A DNA stretch of 15,191 nucleotides, taken from NCBI GenBank assembly GCA_017889745.1, contig JAGGAG010000088.1:1-15191 (forward strand), written 5' to 3'. Both the position numbers and the translations under genes were made by a program. The stretch's first letter is position 1, and each line of letters begins with the position of its first letter. Shown in pieces: positions 1-7,450 of this stretch. The notes below the pieces were generated by a model. The model searched no databases, had not been told where the DNA came from, and saw only the letters and a program-made list of their open reading frames with translations. This DNA is from Gemmatimonadota bacterium (GTDB taxonomy: Bacteria > Gemmatimonadota > Gemmatimonadetes > Gemmatimonadales > GWC2-71-9).

Positions 1-980
1 TTTCCGCCCCCCGCGCCGCTGCCGCTCCGACCGGGGGGGCGTACTCCCTCGAGCACGCGAGCCGCGGCGACCGGCTGTTCAAGGCCCTGCTCACCCTGGC
101 CGCCGCCGCCATCCCGGTCCTGCTCGGTTTCCTGGTCTACGAGCTCTGGGTCGGATCGGAACTCGCGCGGAACACTTTCGGCCTCACCTTCGTCACCACG
201 AGCGAGTGGGACCCGGTGGCCGACCGGTTCGGGGCGCTACCCCTGATCTTCGGCACCCTGCTCTCGTCGTTCCTCGCCCTGCTCATCGCCGTGCCGCTCT
301 CGCTGGGCGTGGCCATCTACCTCACCGAGTTCGCCCCGCGCGGCCTGCGCCAGCCGATCGCCAACGTCATCGGCCTGCTGGCGGCGATCCCGAGCGTGGT
401 GTACGGCCTCTGGGGCATCTTCGTCCTGATCCCCTTCCTGCGAGCGACGGTGTTCCCGGCGCTGAAGGGGGCGTTCGGCTTCCTGCCCTTCTTCGAGGGA
501 CCGATCTACGGGCCATCGATGCTCTCGGCCAGCATGATCCTCGCGATCATGATCATGCCGTACGTCATGTCGGTGTCGCGCGAAGTGCTGCTCGCGGTGC
601 CGGGCAGCCAGCGGGAGGCGGCACTCGCCCTCGGTGCCACGCGCTGGGAGGCGGTGGTGACGGCGGTGGTGCCCTACGCGCGCACCGGCATCATGGGGGC
701 CGTGATCCTGGGTCTCGGCCGGGCGCTGGGCGAAACGATGGCGGTGACGATGCTCATCGGGAACCGGCACGAGATCGCCGCGTCGCTCTTTGCGCCGGGC
801 TACACCATGGCCGCCGCGATCGCCAACGAGTTCGCCGAGGCGGCGACGCCGATGCACTTCTCGGCGCTGACGTACGTGGCGTTCACGCTCTTCGTCGTCA
901 CCGTGCTGGTCAACGCCGGGGCGCGCCTGCTCATCTGGCGCGTCGCCCGCGGGTCCGGCGCCGGCAGCTCGGCGCTCTGA
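1..980 (+). CDS. pstC: Phosphate ABC transporter permease PstC (5' partial)
   Basis: Inner-membrane permease of the high-affinity phosphate importer; pairs with PstA to form the channel driven by PstB. The frame is open from base 3 to the TGA at 978-980 with no start codon near the left edge, so the N-terminus lies outside the window; the GTG at 216 is internal, because clear PstC sequence (a first transmembrane helix around 75-150, then LTFVTTSEWDPV) precedes it. Visible hallmarks are the transport-domain start GTLLSSFLALLIAVPLSLG, the helix ending YLTEFAP, the NVIGLLAAIPSVVYGLWG stretch, and the ABC-permease coupling loop EAALALGATRWEAV followed by the GRALGETMAV motif. pstA begins after a 1-nt gap, so the two are co-transcribed. 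Identification is firm; only the missing 5' end is uncertain. Confidence 0.96.
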   Translation, partial: SAPRAAAAPTGGAYSLEHASRGDRLFKALLTLAAAAIPVLLGFLVYELWVGSELARNTFGLTFVTTSEWDPVADRFGALPLIFGTLLSSFLALLIAVPLSLGVAIYLTEFAPRGLRQPIANVIGLLAAIPSVVYGLWGIFVLIPFLRATVFPALKGAFGFLPFFEGPIYGPSMLSASMILAIMIMPYVMSVSREVLLAVPGSQREAALALGATRWEAVVTAVVPYARTGIMGAVILGLGRALGETMAVTMLIGNRHEIAASLFAPGYTMAAAIANEFAEAATPMHFSALTYVAFTLFVVTVLVNAGARLLIWRVARGSGAGSSAL

Positions 981-981
981 G

Positions 982-1827
982 ATGAACCGCCGCGTGTTCC
1001 GCCGCGTCAAGAGCAACGCCATGACGGGCGTGCTCATGGCCTGCGTGCTCGCCGCCGTACTGCCGCTGCTGTGGATCCTCGGCACCCTGGTGCTCAAGGG
1101 CGCGGGCAGTCTGTCGCTCGACTTCTTCACGAAGATGCCCGCTCCGGCGGGCGAGACCGGCGGCGGCGTGGCGAACGCGATCGTCGGCACCCTGCTCATG
1201 GTCGGTGCCGCCTGCCTCATCGGCATCCCGGTAGGCATCGGCGCCGGCGTGTTCGCGTCGGAGTATCCCCGCAACCGCCTGTCGATAGTGAGCCGTTTTG
1301 TCGCCGACGTGCTCAACGGCACGCCGTCGATCGTGATCGGCGTGTTCGCCTGGACCTGGATCGTGGCGAAGCAGAAGCACTTCTCCGGCTTCGCGGGCAG
1401 CGCGGCGCTCGCGATCCTGATGGTGCCGATGGTGATGCGCACCACCGAGGAGATCATCAAGCTCGTGCCCCACTCGCTGCGCGAGGCGGCGCTGGCCCTC
1501 GGCTACCAGCGCTGGCGCACGACGCTGCAGATCGTGCTCCTCACGGCGCTGCCGGGTATCCTCACCGGCGCGCTGCTCGCCGTGGCCCGCGTCGCCGGCG
1601 AGACCGCCCCGCTGCTCTTCACGGCGCTCGGCAGCCAGTACATGGGGACCAACCTCAACCAGCCGATGGCCTCGCTTCCGCTCACGGTCTACACCTATGC
1701 CACCGGCCCGTACGAGCAGTGGCATCGCTACGCCTGGGCCGCGGCGCTCGTCCTCATCCTGCTCGTGTTCGTCCTGAGCCTGGGCGCGCGCCTCGCGACG
1801 CGCCGGATGGCGAGGCTCGGTGGCTGA
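982..1827 (+). CDS. pstA: Phosphate ABC transporter permease PstA
   Basis: Second membrane subunit of the Pst phosphate importer. The 281 residues are of normal length for PstA. ATG at 982 is one base after the pstC stop. Features seen: an N-terminal basic segment and first helix (about residues 14-38), the periplasmic piece DFFTKMPAPAGETGGGVANA typical of PstA, the IPVGIGAGVFASEY helix, VLNGTPSIVIGVFAW, and the cytoplasmic coupling loop EAALALGYQRWRTTLQIV that docks on the ATPase. The VAGETAPLLFTALGSQY motif near residue 205-220 is characteristic of PstA. The stop codon overlaps the GTG start of the first pstB by 8 nt, which suggests translational coupling. Confidence 0.97.
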   Translation: MNRRVFRRVKSNAMTGVLMACVLAAVLPLLWILGTLVLKGAGSLSLDFFTKMPAPAGETGGGVANAIVGTLLMVGAACLIGIPVGIGAGVFASEYPRNRLSIVSRFVADVLNGTPSIVIGVFAWTWIVAKQKHFSGFAGSAALAILMVPMVMRTTEEIIKLVPHSLREAALALGYQRWRTTLQIVLLTALPGILTGALLAVARVAGETAPLLFTALGSQYMGTNLNQPMASLPLTVYTYATGPYEQWHRYAWAAALVLILLVFVLSLGARLATRRMARLGG

Positions 1828-2638
1828 GGCGACGGTGGCCCCGCTGATGACCGGCGAGGCGCCGATCGCGCCCGTCGCGGTGCGCCCGCGCATGGAGACC
1901 GACAAGCTCTCTGCCATGTACGGCAGGTTCACCGCGGTGAAAAACGTGTCGGTCGGGTTCGCGCCCAACCAGGTGCACGCGCTGATCGGCCCGTCGGGAT
2001 GCGGCAAGTCGACCTTCCTGCGCACGCTCAACCGGATGCACGAGATGTCCGAGGGCGGGTGGATCACCGGCCGGGTGCTGCTCGACGGCGAGGACGTCTA
2101 CGCGTCGCGCGTGAGCGCCATGCAGCTGCGGAAGCGGGTGGGCATGGTGTTCCAGCGGCCCACGCCCTTCCCCACCATGACGATCTTCGGCAACGTCGCC
2201 GCCGGCATGAAGGTGAGCGGCCGGATGAAGGGCGCCGCGCTGCACGACAAGGTGCAGCATGCCCTCGAGCAGGCGGGACTGTGGAGCGAGGTGAAGGACC
2301 GCCTGCACCAGAGCGCGATGGCGCTCTCCGGCGGGCAGCAGCAGCGTCTCTGCATCGCGCGCACCATCGCGCCGGCACCCGAGGTGGTCCTGCTCGACGA
2401 GCCCACCTCCGCGCTCGACCCGCAGGGCACCCAGCGCATCGAGGAGCTGCTCTACCAGCTCAAGCGCGACTTCACGATCGTGATCGTGACCCACAACATG
2501 CAGCAGGCCGCCCGGGTGTCCGACACGACCAGCTTCTTCTACATGGGCACGCTGGTCGAGACCGGTGCCACCCGCCAGATCTTCACCGCCCCGCGCGAAG
2601 AGAAGACCGAGGCGTACATTACGGGGCGCTTCGGATGA
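1820..2638 (+). CDS. pstB: Phosphate ABC transporter ATPase PstB, first copy (divergent)
   Basis: Cytoplasmic ATPase of the Pst importer, 272 residues. Walker A GPSGCGKST at residues 57-65, Q-loop FQRPTPFPT at 111-119, ABC signature LSGGQQQR at 169-176, Walker B VVLLDEP at 189-195 with catalytic Glu194, and H-loop His225. The PstB C-terminal ending TEAYITGRFG is present. I chose GTG 1820, inside the end of pstA; ATG 1892 would remove the N-terminal tail but still keep the ATPase core. Compared with the second copy it departs from the usual PstB pattern: PTPFPTMTIFGNVAAG replaces the common PNPFPxSIxDNVAYG, and NRMHEMSEGG replaces NRMND-like sequence. The shared LCIAR, TQRIEEL and THNMQQAARVSD blocks leave no doubt that it is a PstB. 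It may form a heterodimer with the next gene product. Confidence 0.94.
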   Translation: MAEATVAPLMTGEAPIAPVAVRPRMETDKLSAMYGRFTAVKNVSVGFAPNQVHALIGPSGCGKSTFLRTLNRMHEMSEGGWITGRVLLDGEDVYASRVSAMQLRKRVGMVFQRPTPFPTMTIFGNVAAGMKVSGRMKGAALHDKVQHALEQAGLWSEVKDRLHQSAMALSGGQQQRLCIARTIAPAPEVVLLDEPTSALDPQGTQRIEELLYQLKRDFTIVIVTHNMQQAARVSDTTSFFYMGTLVETGATRQIFTAPREEKTEAYITGRFG

Positions 2639-3480
2639 CCATCGCGACCGACACCCCAGGATTCATGACCACGGCTCCCAGGCCCACGCTCATCGCCCGC
2701 CCGTCCGCGATCGCCGAGGGTGCGACGGCCCCCGCGATCACCGTACGCGACTTCCATTTCGCGTACGGCCGGCGCGAGGTGCTCAAGGACCTGAACTTCG
2801 TCATCCCGCGCCGCGCGGTGACGGCGATCATCGGGCCCTCGGGGTGCGGCAAGTCGACCTTCCTCCGCTCGGTCAACCGGCTCAACGACCTGATCCCGGG
2901 CACGCGCCACCGCGGCGACATCCTGGTGGACGGCACCTCGGTATACGACCGCGAGACCGACCTCGTGGTGCTGCGTCAGCGGGTGGGCATGGTGTTCCAG
3001 CGCCCGAACCCGTTTCCCAAGTCGATCTTCGACAACGTGGCCTACGGGCCGCTGCTCAACGCGCTGGTGCCGAAGGGCGACCTGCCCGACCTGGTGGAGA
3101 AGAGCCTGCGCCAGGCCGCCCTGTGGGACGAGGTGAAGGACCGCCTGGAATCCCCGGGTACCGGGCTCTCCGGCGGGCAGCAGCAGCGGCTCTGCATCGC
3201 GCGGGCGCTGGGCAACCATCCCGAGGTGCTGCTGATGGACGAGCCCTGTTCGGCGCTCGACCCGATCGCCACCCAGCGGATCGAGGAACTGATCCGGACG
3301 CTCAAGCGGGACTACACGATCGTCATCGTTACGCATAACATGCAGCAGGCTGCGCGGGTCTCCGACTTCACCGCCTTCTTCGATCAGGGCGAGCTGATCG
3401 AGTACGCCGGGACCGAGCGCATCTTCACGGCCCCGTCCAATCCGCGGACGGAGGCCTATATCACCGGGAGATTCGGATGA
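2635..3480 (+). CDS. pstB: Phosphate ABC transporter ATPase PstB, second copy (canonical)
   Basis: Second Pst ATPase, 281 residues, starting at ATG 2635 inside the preceding pstB stop (ATGA overlap). ATG 2665 is an alternative start ten codons in. Walker A GPSGCGKST at 67-75, Q-loop PstB signature FQRPNPFPKSIFDNVAYG at 121-138, ABC signature LSGGQQQR at 178-185, Walker B VLLMDEP at 198-204 with Glu203, the PstB-specific CSALDPIAT at 205-213, and His235. This copy matches the family consensus better than the first. Two adjacent pstB genes are known in some lineages such as Firmicutes; here both keep every catalytic motif, so neither looks dead. The stop overlaps phoU by 4 nt. Confidence 0.97.
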   Translation: MTIATDTPGFMTTAPRPTLIARPSAIAEGATAPAITVRDFHFAYGRREVLKDLNFVIPRRAVTAIIGPSGCGKSTFLRSVNRLNDLIPGTRHRGDILVDGTSVYDRETDLVVLRQRVGMVFQRPNPFPKSIFDNVAYGPLLNALVPKGDLPDLVEKSLRQAALWDEVKDRLESPGTGLSGGQQQRLCIARALGNHPEVLLMDEPCSALDPIATQRIEELIRTLKRDYTIVIVTHNMQQAARVSDFTAFFDQGELIEYAGTERIFTAPSNPRTEAYITGRFG

Positions 3481-4193
3481 GCTTCGACACGCACCGGCAC
3501 TTTCACGACGAGCTCAGTGCCGTCAAGGTGCGCCTCCTGACCATGTCGGGCGAGGCCGAGGCCGCGCTCGGCCTGGCCGTCGAGGCGCTGCTGGAGCGCG
3601 ACGCCGAGAAGGCGCGCCACGTCATCCTCAACGACCGCGCCATCGACAACATGGAGATGGAGGTGGAGGAGCAGTGCATCAACCTGCTCGCCCTCCAGCA
3701 GCCGATGGCACGCGACCTGCGCATGCTCACCTCCGCGCTCAAGATCGCCAACGACCTGGAGCGGGTGGGCGACCACGCGGTCAACATCGCCCAGTCCGCG
3801 GAGCGGCTCGCCGAGGCCCGGGCCATCGCGCCCGAGCCGGAGATCATCGAGATGGCGCGCCTGTCGCGGGAGATGCTCTCCGACGCGCTCGAGGCCTTCA
3901 TCCGCGGCGACGCGCAGGGCGGCCGCGACGTCTGCCTCCGGGACGACAAGGTGGATGCCCTGCACCGCTCGGTGTTCCGCATCCTCCTCACGCACATGAT
4001 GGAAGACCCGCACACCATCAGCACCGGGATGGAACTCTTCCTCGTGAGCCGCAACCTGGAGCGCGTCGCCGACCTCGCCACCAACATCGGGGAGGACGTC
4101 GTGTTCCTGGTCGAGGGCAAGTCGATCAAGCATCACGCGGAGGACCGCGGCGAGGATCGCCCGGTCGTGGCGCGGCACCTGGTGCCGGAGTGA
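3477..4193 (+). CDS. phoU: Phosphate-specific transport system accessory protein PhoU
   Basis: PhoU is a cytoplasmic helical protein that restrains the Pst transporter and the PhoR sensor when phosphate is plentiful. The 238 residues fold as two similar three-helix repeats. The repeats show directly: NDLERVGDHAVN at 92-103 and RNLERVADLATN at 192-203, exactly 100 residues apart, each with the acidic metal-binding E/D pattern. CINLLALQQPMARDLR at 67-82 is a strong PhoU signature. The second repeat has Leu200 where the first has His100. The ATG start lies within the pstB stop codon (ATGA). The C-terminal tail after residue 217 is charged and probably flexible. The stop overlaps the next gene by 4 nt. 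Confidence 0.97.
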   Translation: MSFDTHRHFHDELSAVKVRLLTMSGEAEAALGLAVEALLERDAEKARHVILNDRAIDNMEMEVEEQCINLLALQQPMARDLRMLTSALKIANDLERVGDHAVNIAQSAERLAEARAIAPEPEIIEMARLSREMLSDALEAFIRGDAQGGRDVCLRDDKVDALHRSVFRILLTHMMEDPHTISTGMELFLVSRNLERVADLATNIGEDVVFLVEGKSIKHHAEDRGEDRPVVARHLVPE

Positions 4194-5779
4194 ACGAGGA
4201 TACCCTCGCCCTCCTCCCCGACTCCGACGCCGCGCCCGCGCCGGCCCCCGCCGGGCGCGAGCGCCTCGCCGCCCTCGACGTCGGCTCCAACTCGATCCGC
4301 CTCCTCGTCGCCGAGTACGATCCCGCCGCCGGGCTCACCGTCGTCGATGAAGTGAAGGACCAGCCCCGCCTGGCGCACGGCGTGGCCGCCACCGGGTACC
4401 TCGACACCGCCGCGATCGAGCGCGCGATGGCGGGCCTGGCGCGGATGCGCGTGGTCTGCCAGCGGCGCGGCGTCCGGCGCATCGCCGCCGTCGCCACTTC
4501 CGCGGTGCGCGAGGCCGCCAACGGCGAGGCCTTCGTCCAGCGCGTCCGCGACGAGCTCGGCATCCCCCTCCGCGTCATCGACGCCGAGACCGAGGCCGCC
4601 CTCTCCTGGCGCTCGGTGGCGCATCACTTCCGCATGGACGGCGCCCGCACCATCGTCGCCGACATCGGCGGCGGCAGCCTCGAGCTGATCGGCGCGGTGG
4701 ACGGGCTGGTGGAGTCGACGATCTCGCTGCCGCTGGGCGCCGTGCGCCTCACCGAGACGCACCTCAGCCGGGGAAAGGATCCGCGGCGGGAAGTCGAGAC
4801 GCTGCGCCGGCACGTGCGGAAGGTGCTGCGGAAGGGATTTCCCTGGCGCGAGTGGACCAACCCGGTATTCGTCGGCTCGGGCGGCACCTTCACCAACCTG
4901 GGCCGGATGGCCATCGGCCGCCGCGGCCTGCCGGTGCCCGACAGCATCCACGGCAGCAGCGTCCCTACCGGCGAGGTGGAGCAGCTCCTCGAGTGGCTCT
5001 GCACCCGCACGGCGGAGCAGCGGCGCAACGTGGTCGGGCTCAACCCCGAGCGCGCCGACATCATCCTCGCCGGGCTCGCCGTGACCGCCGAGCTGCTCGA
5101 CCTCGCGGACGCGCGCAGCGTCACCGTGAGCGCGTTCGGCCTGCGTGAGGGCCTCCTGCTGGAGATGGCCGGTGCCACCACGCCCGCCGGCAACGACCCC
5201 CTGCGGGCGCTGCGCGAGTTCGTGGAGCGCTGCCAGGGCGACCGGCGCCACGTGGAGCAGGTGCGCTACCTCGCCCTCCAGCTCTACGACCAGCTGGGCG
5301 AGGTGCTCGGGTGCACCCCTGAGGAGCGGCAGCTGCTCGAGGCCGCGGCCCTCCTGCACGACGTGGGGCAGCTGGTGAGCTACCGGCGGCACCACAGGCA
5401 CAGCTACCAGCTCATCATGCACGCCGACCGGTTGCCGCTGTCGCCCCGCGATCGCGGCATCGTGGCGCTCGTGAGCCGCTATCACCGGAAGAGCGGGCCC
5501 AAGAAGAAGCACGAGGAGTTCGGCGAAATGGAATCGCCCGATCAGGCGATCGTGCGGCGCCTCTCCAGCCTGCTCCGCCTCGCGGACGGCCTCGACCGCG
5601 GCCACACCGCGGTGGTGGAGACGGTGCAGAGCGAGCTCACCGACGACCGCCTCACGGTCCGCGTGGGGCCGCGCCTGTCGAACGCCGACCTGTCACTGGA
5701 GTTGTGGGGTGCGAGCCGGAAGAGCGACGTGCTGTCGAAACTGCTCGGGCGCGACGTCGCGGTTGTGACCGCAAGCTAG
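4190..5779 (+). CDS. ppx: Ppx/GppA-family exopolyphosphatase with C-terminal HD domain
   Basis: Predicted exopolyphosphatase (polyphosphate to phosphate) and/or guanosine pentaphosphate phosphatase. The 529 residues match the long form: an actin-like ASKHA phosphatase module followed by an HD-type helical domain. Seen: phosphate-loop 1 ALDVGSNSIRLLV at about 28-40, DIGGGSLELIGA at 158-169, GSGGTFTNLGRMA around 229-241, and an HD core AALLHDVGQLVSYRRHH with His390-Asp391, followed by RYHRKSGPKKKH. GTG 4190 is chosen because it overlaps the phoU stop (GTGA), like other junctions in this cluster; an Ala/Pro-rich leader of about 25 residues precedes the domain. Placement behind phoU fits phosphate release from polyphosphate under starvation. 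Sequence alone does not separate Ppx from GppA activity. Confidence 0.93.
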   Translation: MNEDTLALLPDSDAAPAPAPAGRERLAALDVGSNSIRLLVAEYDPAAGLTVVDEVKDQPRLAHGVAATGYLDTAAIERAMAGLARMRVVCQRRGVRRIAAVATSAVREAANGEAFVQRVRDELGIPLRVIDAETEAALSWRSVAHHFRMDGARTIVADIGGGSLELIGAVDGLVESTISLPLGAVRLTETHLSRGKDPRREVETLRRHVRKVLRKGFPWREWTNPVFVGSGGTFTNLGRMAIGRRGLPVPDSIHGSSVPTGEVEQLLEWLCTRTAEQRRNVVGLNPERADIILAGLAVTAELLDLADARSVTVSAFGLREGLLLEMAGATTPAGNDPLRALREFVERCQGDRRHVEQVRYLALQLYDQLGEVLGCTPEERQLLEAAALLHDVGQLVSYRRHHRHSYQLIMHADRLPLSPRDRGIVALVSRYHRKSGPKKKHEEFGEMESPDQAIVRRLSSLLRLADGLDRGHTAVVETVQSELTDDRLTVRVGPRLSNADLSLELWGASRKSDVLSKLLGRDVAVVTAS

Positions 5780-5799
5780 GTTCCCCGCACGGTGCCGGC

Positions 5800-5814
5800 C
5801 GGCTGGATCAGCCG
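5800..5814. terminator. Small hairpin between convergent genes
   Basis: Between the ppx stop and the convergent membrane-protein stop, CGGCTG-GAT-CAGCCG forms a perfect 6-bp stem with a 3-base loop, adjacent to the 10-bp palindrome GCCGGCCGGC at 5794-5803. There is no T-tract beyond a short GGTTT on the + side. It may act as a weak bidirectional terminator for the two converging transcripts, but in DNA this GC-rich a stem of this size also arises by chance. Confidence 0.3.
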
Positions 5815-6212
5815 AACGGTTTCACCCGGGGCCAGGCATGCACCGCGAACGCCCCCGCCGCCACCGCCTCCGCGCACCGTCCCCAGAACTGGAGGCCGGC
5901 CCACGCGAACCCCGCACCGCCCAGCGCTACGCTCACGACGCCGGCATTGAGCAGTCCATAGGCCAGCCACGCCGGCCGCTCGTCTCCCCGCTCCGCGCCA
6001 GACCGGAAGCGAGGCAGGATCCAGAAGGCCACGCCCATCGCCAGCTGTACTGTCCATCCCAGCAACAGCAACTCGACATGCGCCGGGCGCAGCCGCGGAA
6101 TCATCGTGCTCAGCGCCATGCCCCGCTGCGCCAGGAGCAGTGCCCCGAGGGTGAAACCGATGGCGAGGTGGATCAGCGCGGTGCGGACCATCCAGATCGT
6201 GAGTCGCGGCAC
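5808..6212 (-). CDS. Four-helix membrane protein resembling heme-copper oxidase subunit I, copy B
   Basis: Integral membrane protein, 134 residues, with about four hydrophobic helices (roughly 8-29, 44-67, 80-99, 103-125). GTG 6212 follows the stop of its paralogue by 2 nt; an ATG eight codons in is an alternative. Helix 2 reads HVELLLLGWTVQLAMG, then VAFWILPRF. A His at the start of a helix followed by GW and GVAFWxxPR resembles the second helix of cbb3/NorB-type heme-copper oxidases, where that His binds heme. The protein is far too short to be an oxidase and lacks the copper-site histidines. It is clearly homologous to the gene immediately upstream (GW..QL..GVAFW..PR conserved). Function unknown; a heme-binding or electron-transfer accessory role is a guess. 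Confidence 0.8.
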   Translation of the reverse strand: MPRLTIWMVRTALIHLAIGFTLGALLLAQRGMALSTMIPRLRPAHVELLLLGWTVQLAMGVAFWILPRFRSGAERGDERPAWLAYGLLNAGVVSVALGGAGFAWAGLQFWGRCAEAVAAGAFAVHAWPRVKPFG

Positions 6213-6214
6213 CT

Positions 6215-6625
6215 TCAGCGCTCCCTGAGCCTGGGCCAGGTGTTGGCCACGAACGCCATGCCGGCCAGGAACTGCGCCACCGCCGACGCGACGAGCATCA
6301 CCCCGACGCGGTACCCCAGTCCCGCCAGCGGCTCAGCGACCACCCGCAGCACCAGGCCGACGTTGATCAGCGCAAAGGTCGCCCAGCCCAGGCGCTCGCT
6401 GCCGCGCGGCCGCTCCGCGGAATACCGGGGAAAGAGCCAGAATGCGACGCCGAAGATGAGCTGGGTGAGCCAGCCGACCACGAGGATGTGAACGTAGGTG
6501 GGCCAGGCCACCTGGAGTGCCGGGAGCGCCCGCACCGGCTCGGCCTGGAGCAGGATCCCGAGGAGCAACGCGCCGATGAAGTACACCAGCGCCGCCTTGA
6601 CGAACCAGCGGGTCAGTGGCGGCAC
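6215..6625 (-). CDS. Four-helix membrane protein resembling heme-copper oxidase subunit I, copy A
   Basis: 136-residue membrane protein, tandem paralogue of the next gene downstream. Helices lie at about 9-28, 44-68, 80-97 and 104-128. The signature YVHILVVGWLTQLIFG then VAFWLFPRY carries the conserved His46 at the head of helix 2. It starts at GTG 6625, 6 nt after the deoC stop, with no clear Shine-Dalgarno sequence, so it probably depends on re-initiation from deoC. The opening MPPLTRWFVKAALVY aligns with MPRLTIWMVRTALIH of copy B, so both copies are full length. Short stand-alone proteins of this pattern may be annotated as cbb3-like or cytochrome oxidase subunit I-like; the real role is not known to me. 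Gene reality is high, function low. Confidence 0.82.
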   Translation of the reverse strand: MPPLTRWFVKAALVYFIGALLLGILLQAEPVRALPALQVAWPTYVHILVVGWLTQLIFGVAFWLFPRYSAERPRGSERLGWATFALINVGLVLRVVAEPLAGLGYRVGVMLVASAVAQFLAGMAFVANTWPRLRER

Positions 6626-6631
6626 GGGCCG

Positions 6632-7450
6632 TCAGTACCCCTGCGGCGGGGGCGCCGGGTCGGGGAGCTTCGCAAACAACTGGGCAAGCGTCGGCGCGCG
6701 GGTCCCGATGATCGCCGTCATGTCCCTCGTCGCCGACGTCCCCAGCCGGTTCGCTCCCCCCGCCAGGAACCGGATCGCCATCTCGCTGGTCCGCACGCCG
6801 CCCGATGCCTTGACCCCGATGCTCGCGCCCACCGTGCGGCGCATCAGCCGCACCGCCTGCTCCGTCGCCCCGCCGCCGCCGTGGAATCCCGAGGACGTCT
6901 TCACGAACACCGCGCCCGCGTCCACCGCGACAAGCGACGCCTGCACGATCTCGGCGGGCGCGAGCAGCGCCGTCTCCAGGATCACCTTGACAGGCAGCTT
7001 CCGAGCGACCGCGATCACCGCCGCGATGTCCTTCGCCACCAGGTCCCAGTGCCCCGCCTTGGCCTCGCCCAGGCTCATCACCATGTCGAGCTCGGTGGCG
7101 CCGTCGGCGATCGCCTGGCGCGCCTCGTCCGCCTTGACCGAGGTCGCCATCGCGCCCAGCGGAAACCCGACCACGGCGCAGGTCTTCACCCCCGACCCCT
7201 CGAGCGCCTTCCGCACCCGTTCCACCCAGCGTCCGTTCACGCACACCGACGCCGCACCGAGCTCGCGCCCCTGCTGCGCCGCGTGATCGATCTCCGCCGG
7301 CGTCGCCTCGGGCCGGAGCAGCGTGTGGTCGATGAAGCCGCCGATGCCGTGTTGCGCGGGGTCGCCAAGCCACGGCGGCACCGCCCCGGTCCACGCGTGC
7401 GAGTCGGGAATGGCGAGGATCTTCGTCACGCGATCGGATGGAGTGGTCAC
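6632..7450 (-). CDS. deoC: Deoxyribose-phosphate aldolase
   Basis: Cytoplasmic class I aldolase that cleaves 2-deoxyribose 5-phosphate to glyceraldehyde 3-phosphate and acetaldehyde, the last step of deoxynucleoside breakdown. The 272-residue TIM barrel shows FIDHTLLRPEAT at 39-50, VCVNGRWV at 69-76, VVGFPLGA at 93-100, ELDMV at 120-124 (Asp122), the Schiff-base Lys184 in VFVKTSSGF, and the proton-relay Lys214 in GVKASGGVR. All catalytic residues are present. An N-terminal extension of about 35 residues precedes the barrel, and a proline-rich tail ends the protein. GTG 7450 overlaps the upstream GH20 stop (GTGA), so the two are translationally coupled. No other deoxynucleoside genes (deoA, deoB, deoD) are nearby. 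Confidence 0.96.
   Translation of the reverse strand: MTTPSDRVTKILAIPDSHAWTGAVPPWLGDPAQHGIGGFIDHTLLRPEATPAEIDHAAQQGRELGAASVCVNGRWVERVRKALEGSGVKTCAVVGFPLGAMATSVKADEARQAIADGATELDMVMSLGEAKAGHWDLVAKDIAAVIAVARKLPVKVILETALLAPAEIVQASLVAVDAGAVFVKTSSGFHGGGGATEQAVRLMRRTVGASIGVKASGGVRTSEMAIRFLAGGANRLGTSATRDMTAIIGTRAPTLAQLFAKLPDPAPPPQGY

Noticed and set aside
237..2067. Long minus-strand frames opposite pstC, pstA and the first pstB
   Set aside because: Low-complexity Arg/His/Ala translations with no motif or signal, overlapping unmistakable Pst genes on the other strand.
1999..2634. In-frame upstream extension of the second pstB gene
   Set aside because: This is the first pstB read in the wrong frame; homology to PstB begins only after ATG 2635.
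4133..5605. Long open frame antisense to the exopolyphosphatase gene (490 codons)
   Set aside because: It mirrors the codon structure of ppx, is rich in His/Ala/Arg/Gly with no recognisable domain, and lies wholly opposite a well-supported gene. Typical of high-GC DNA.
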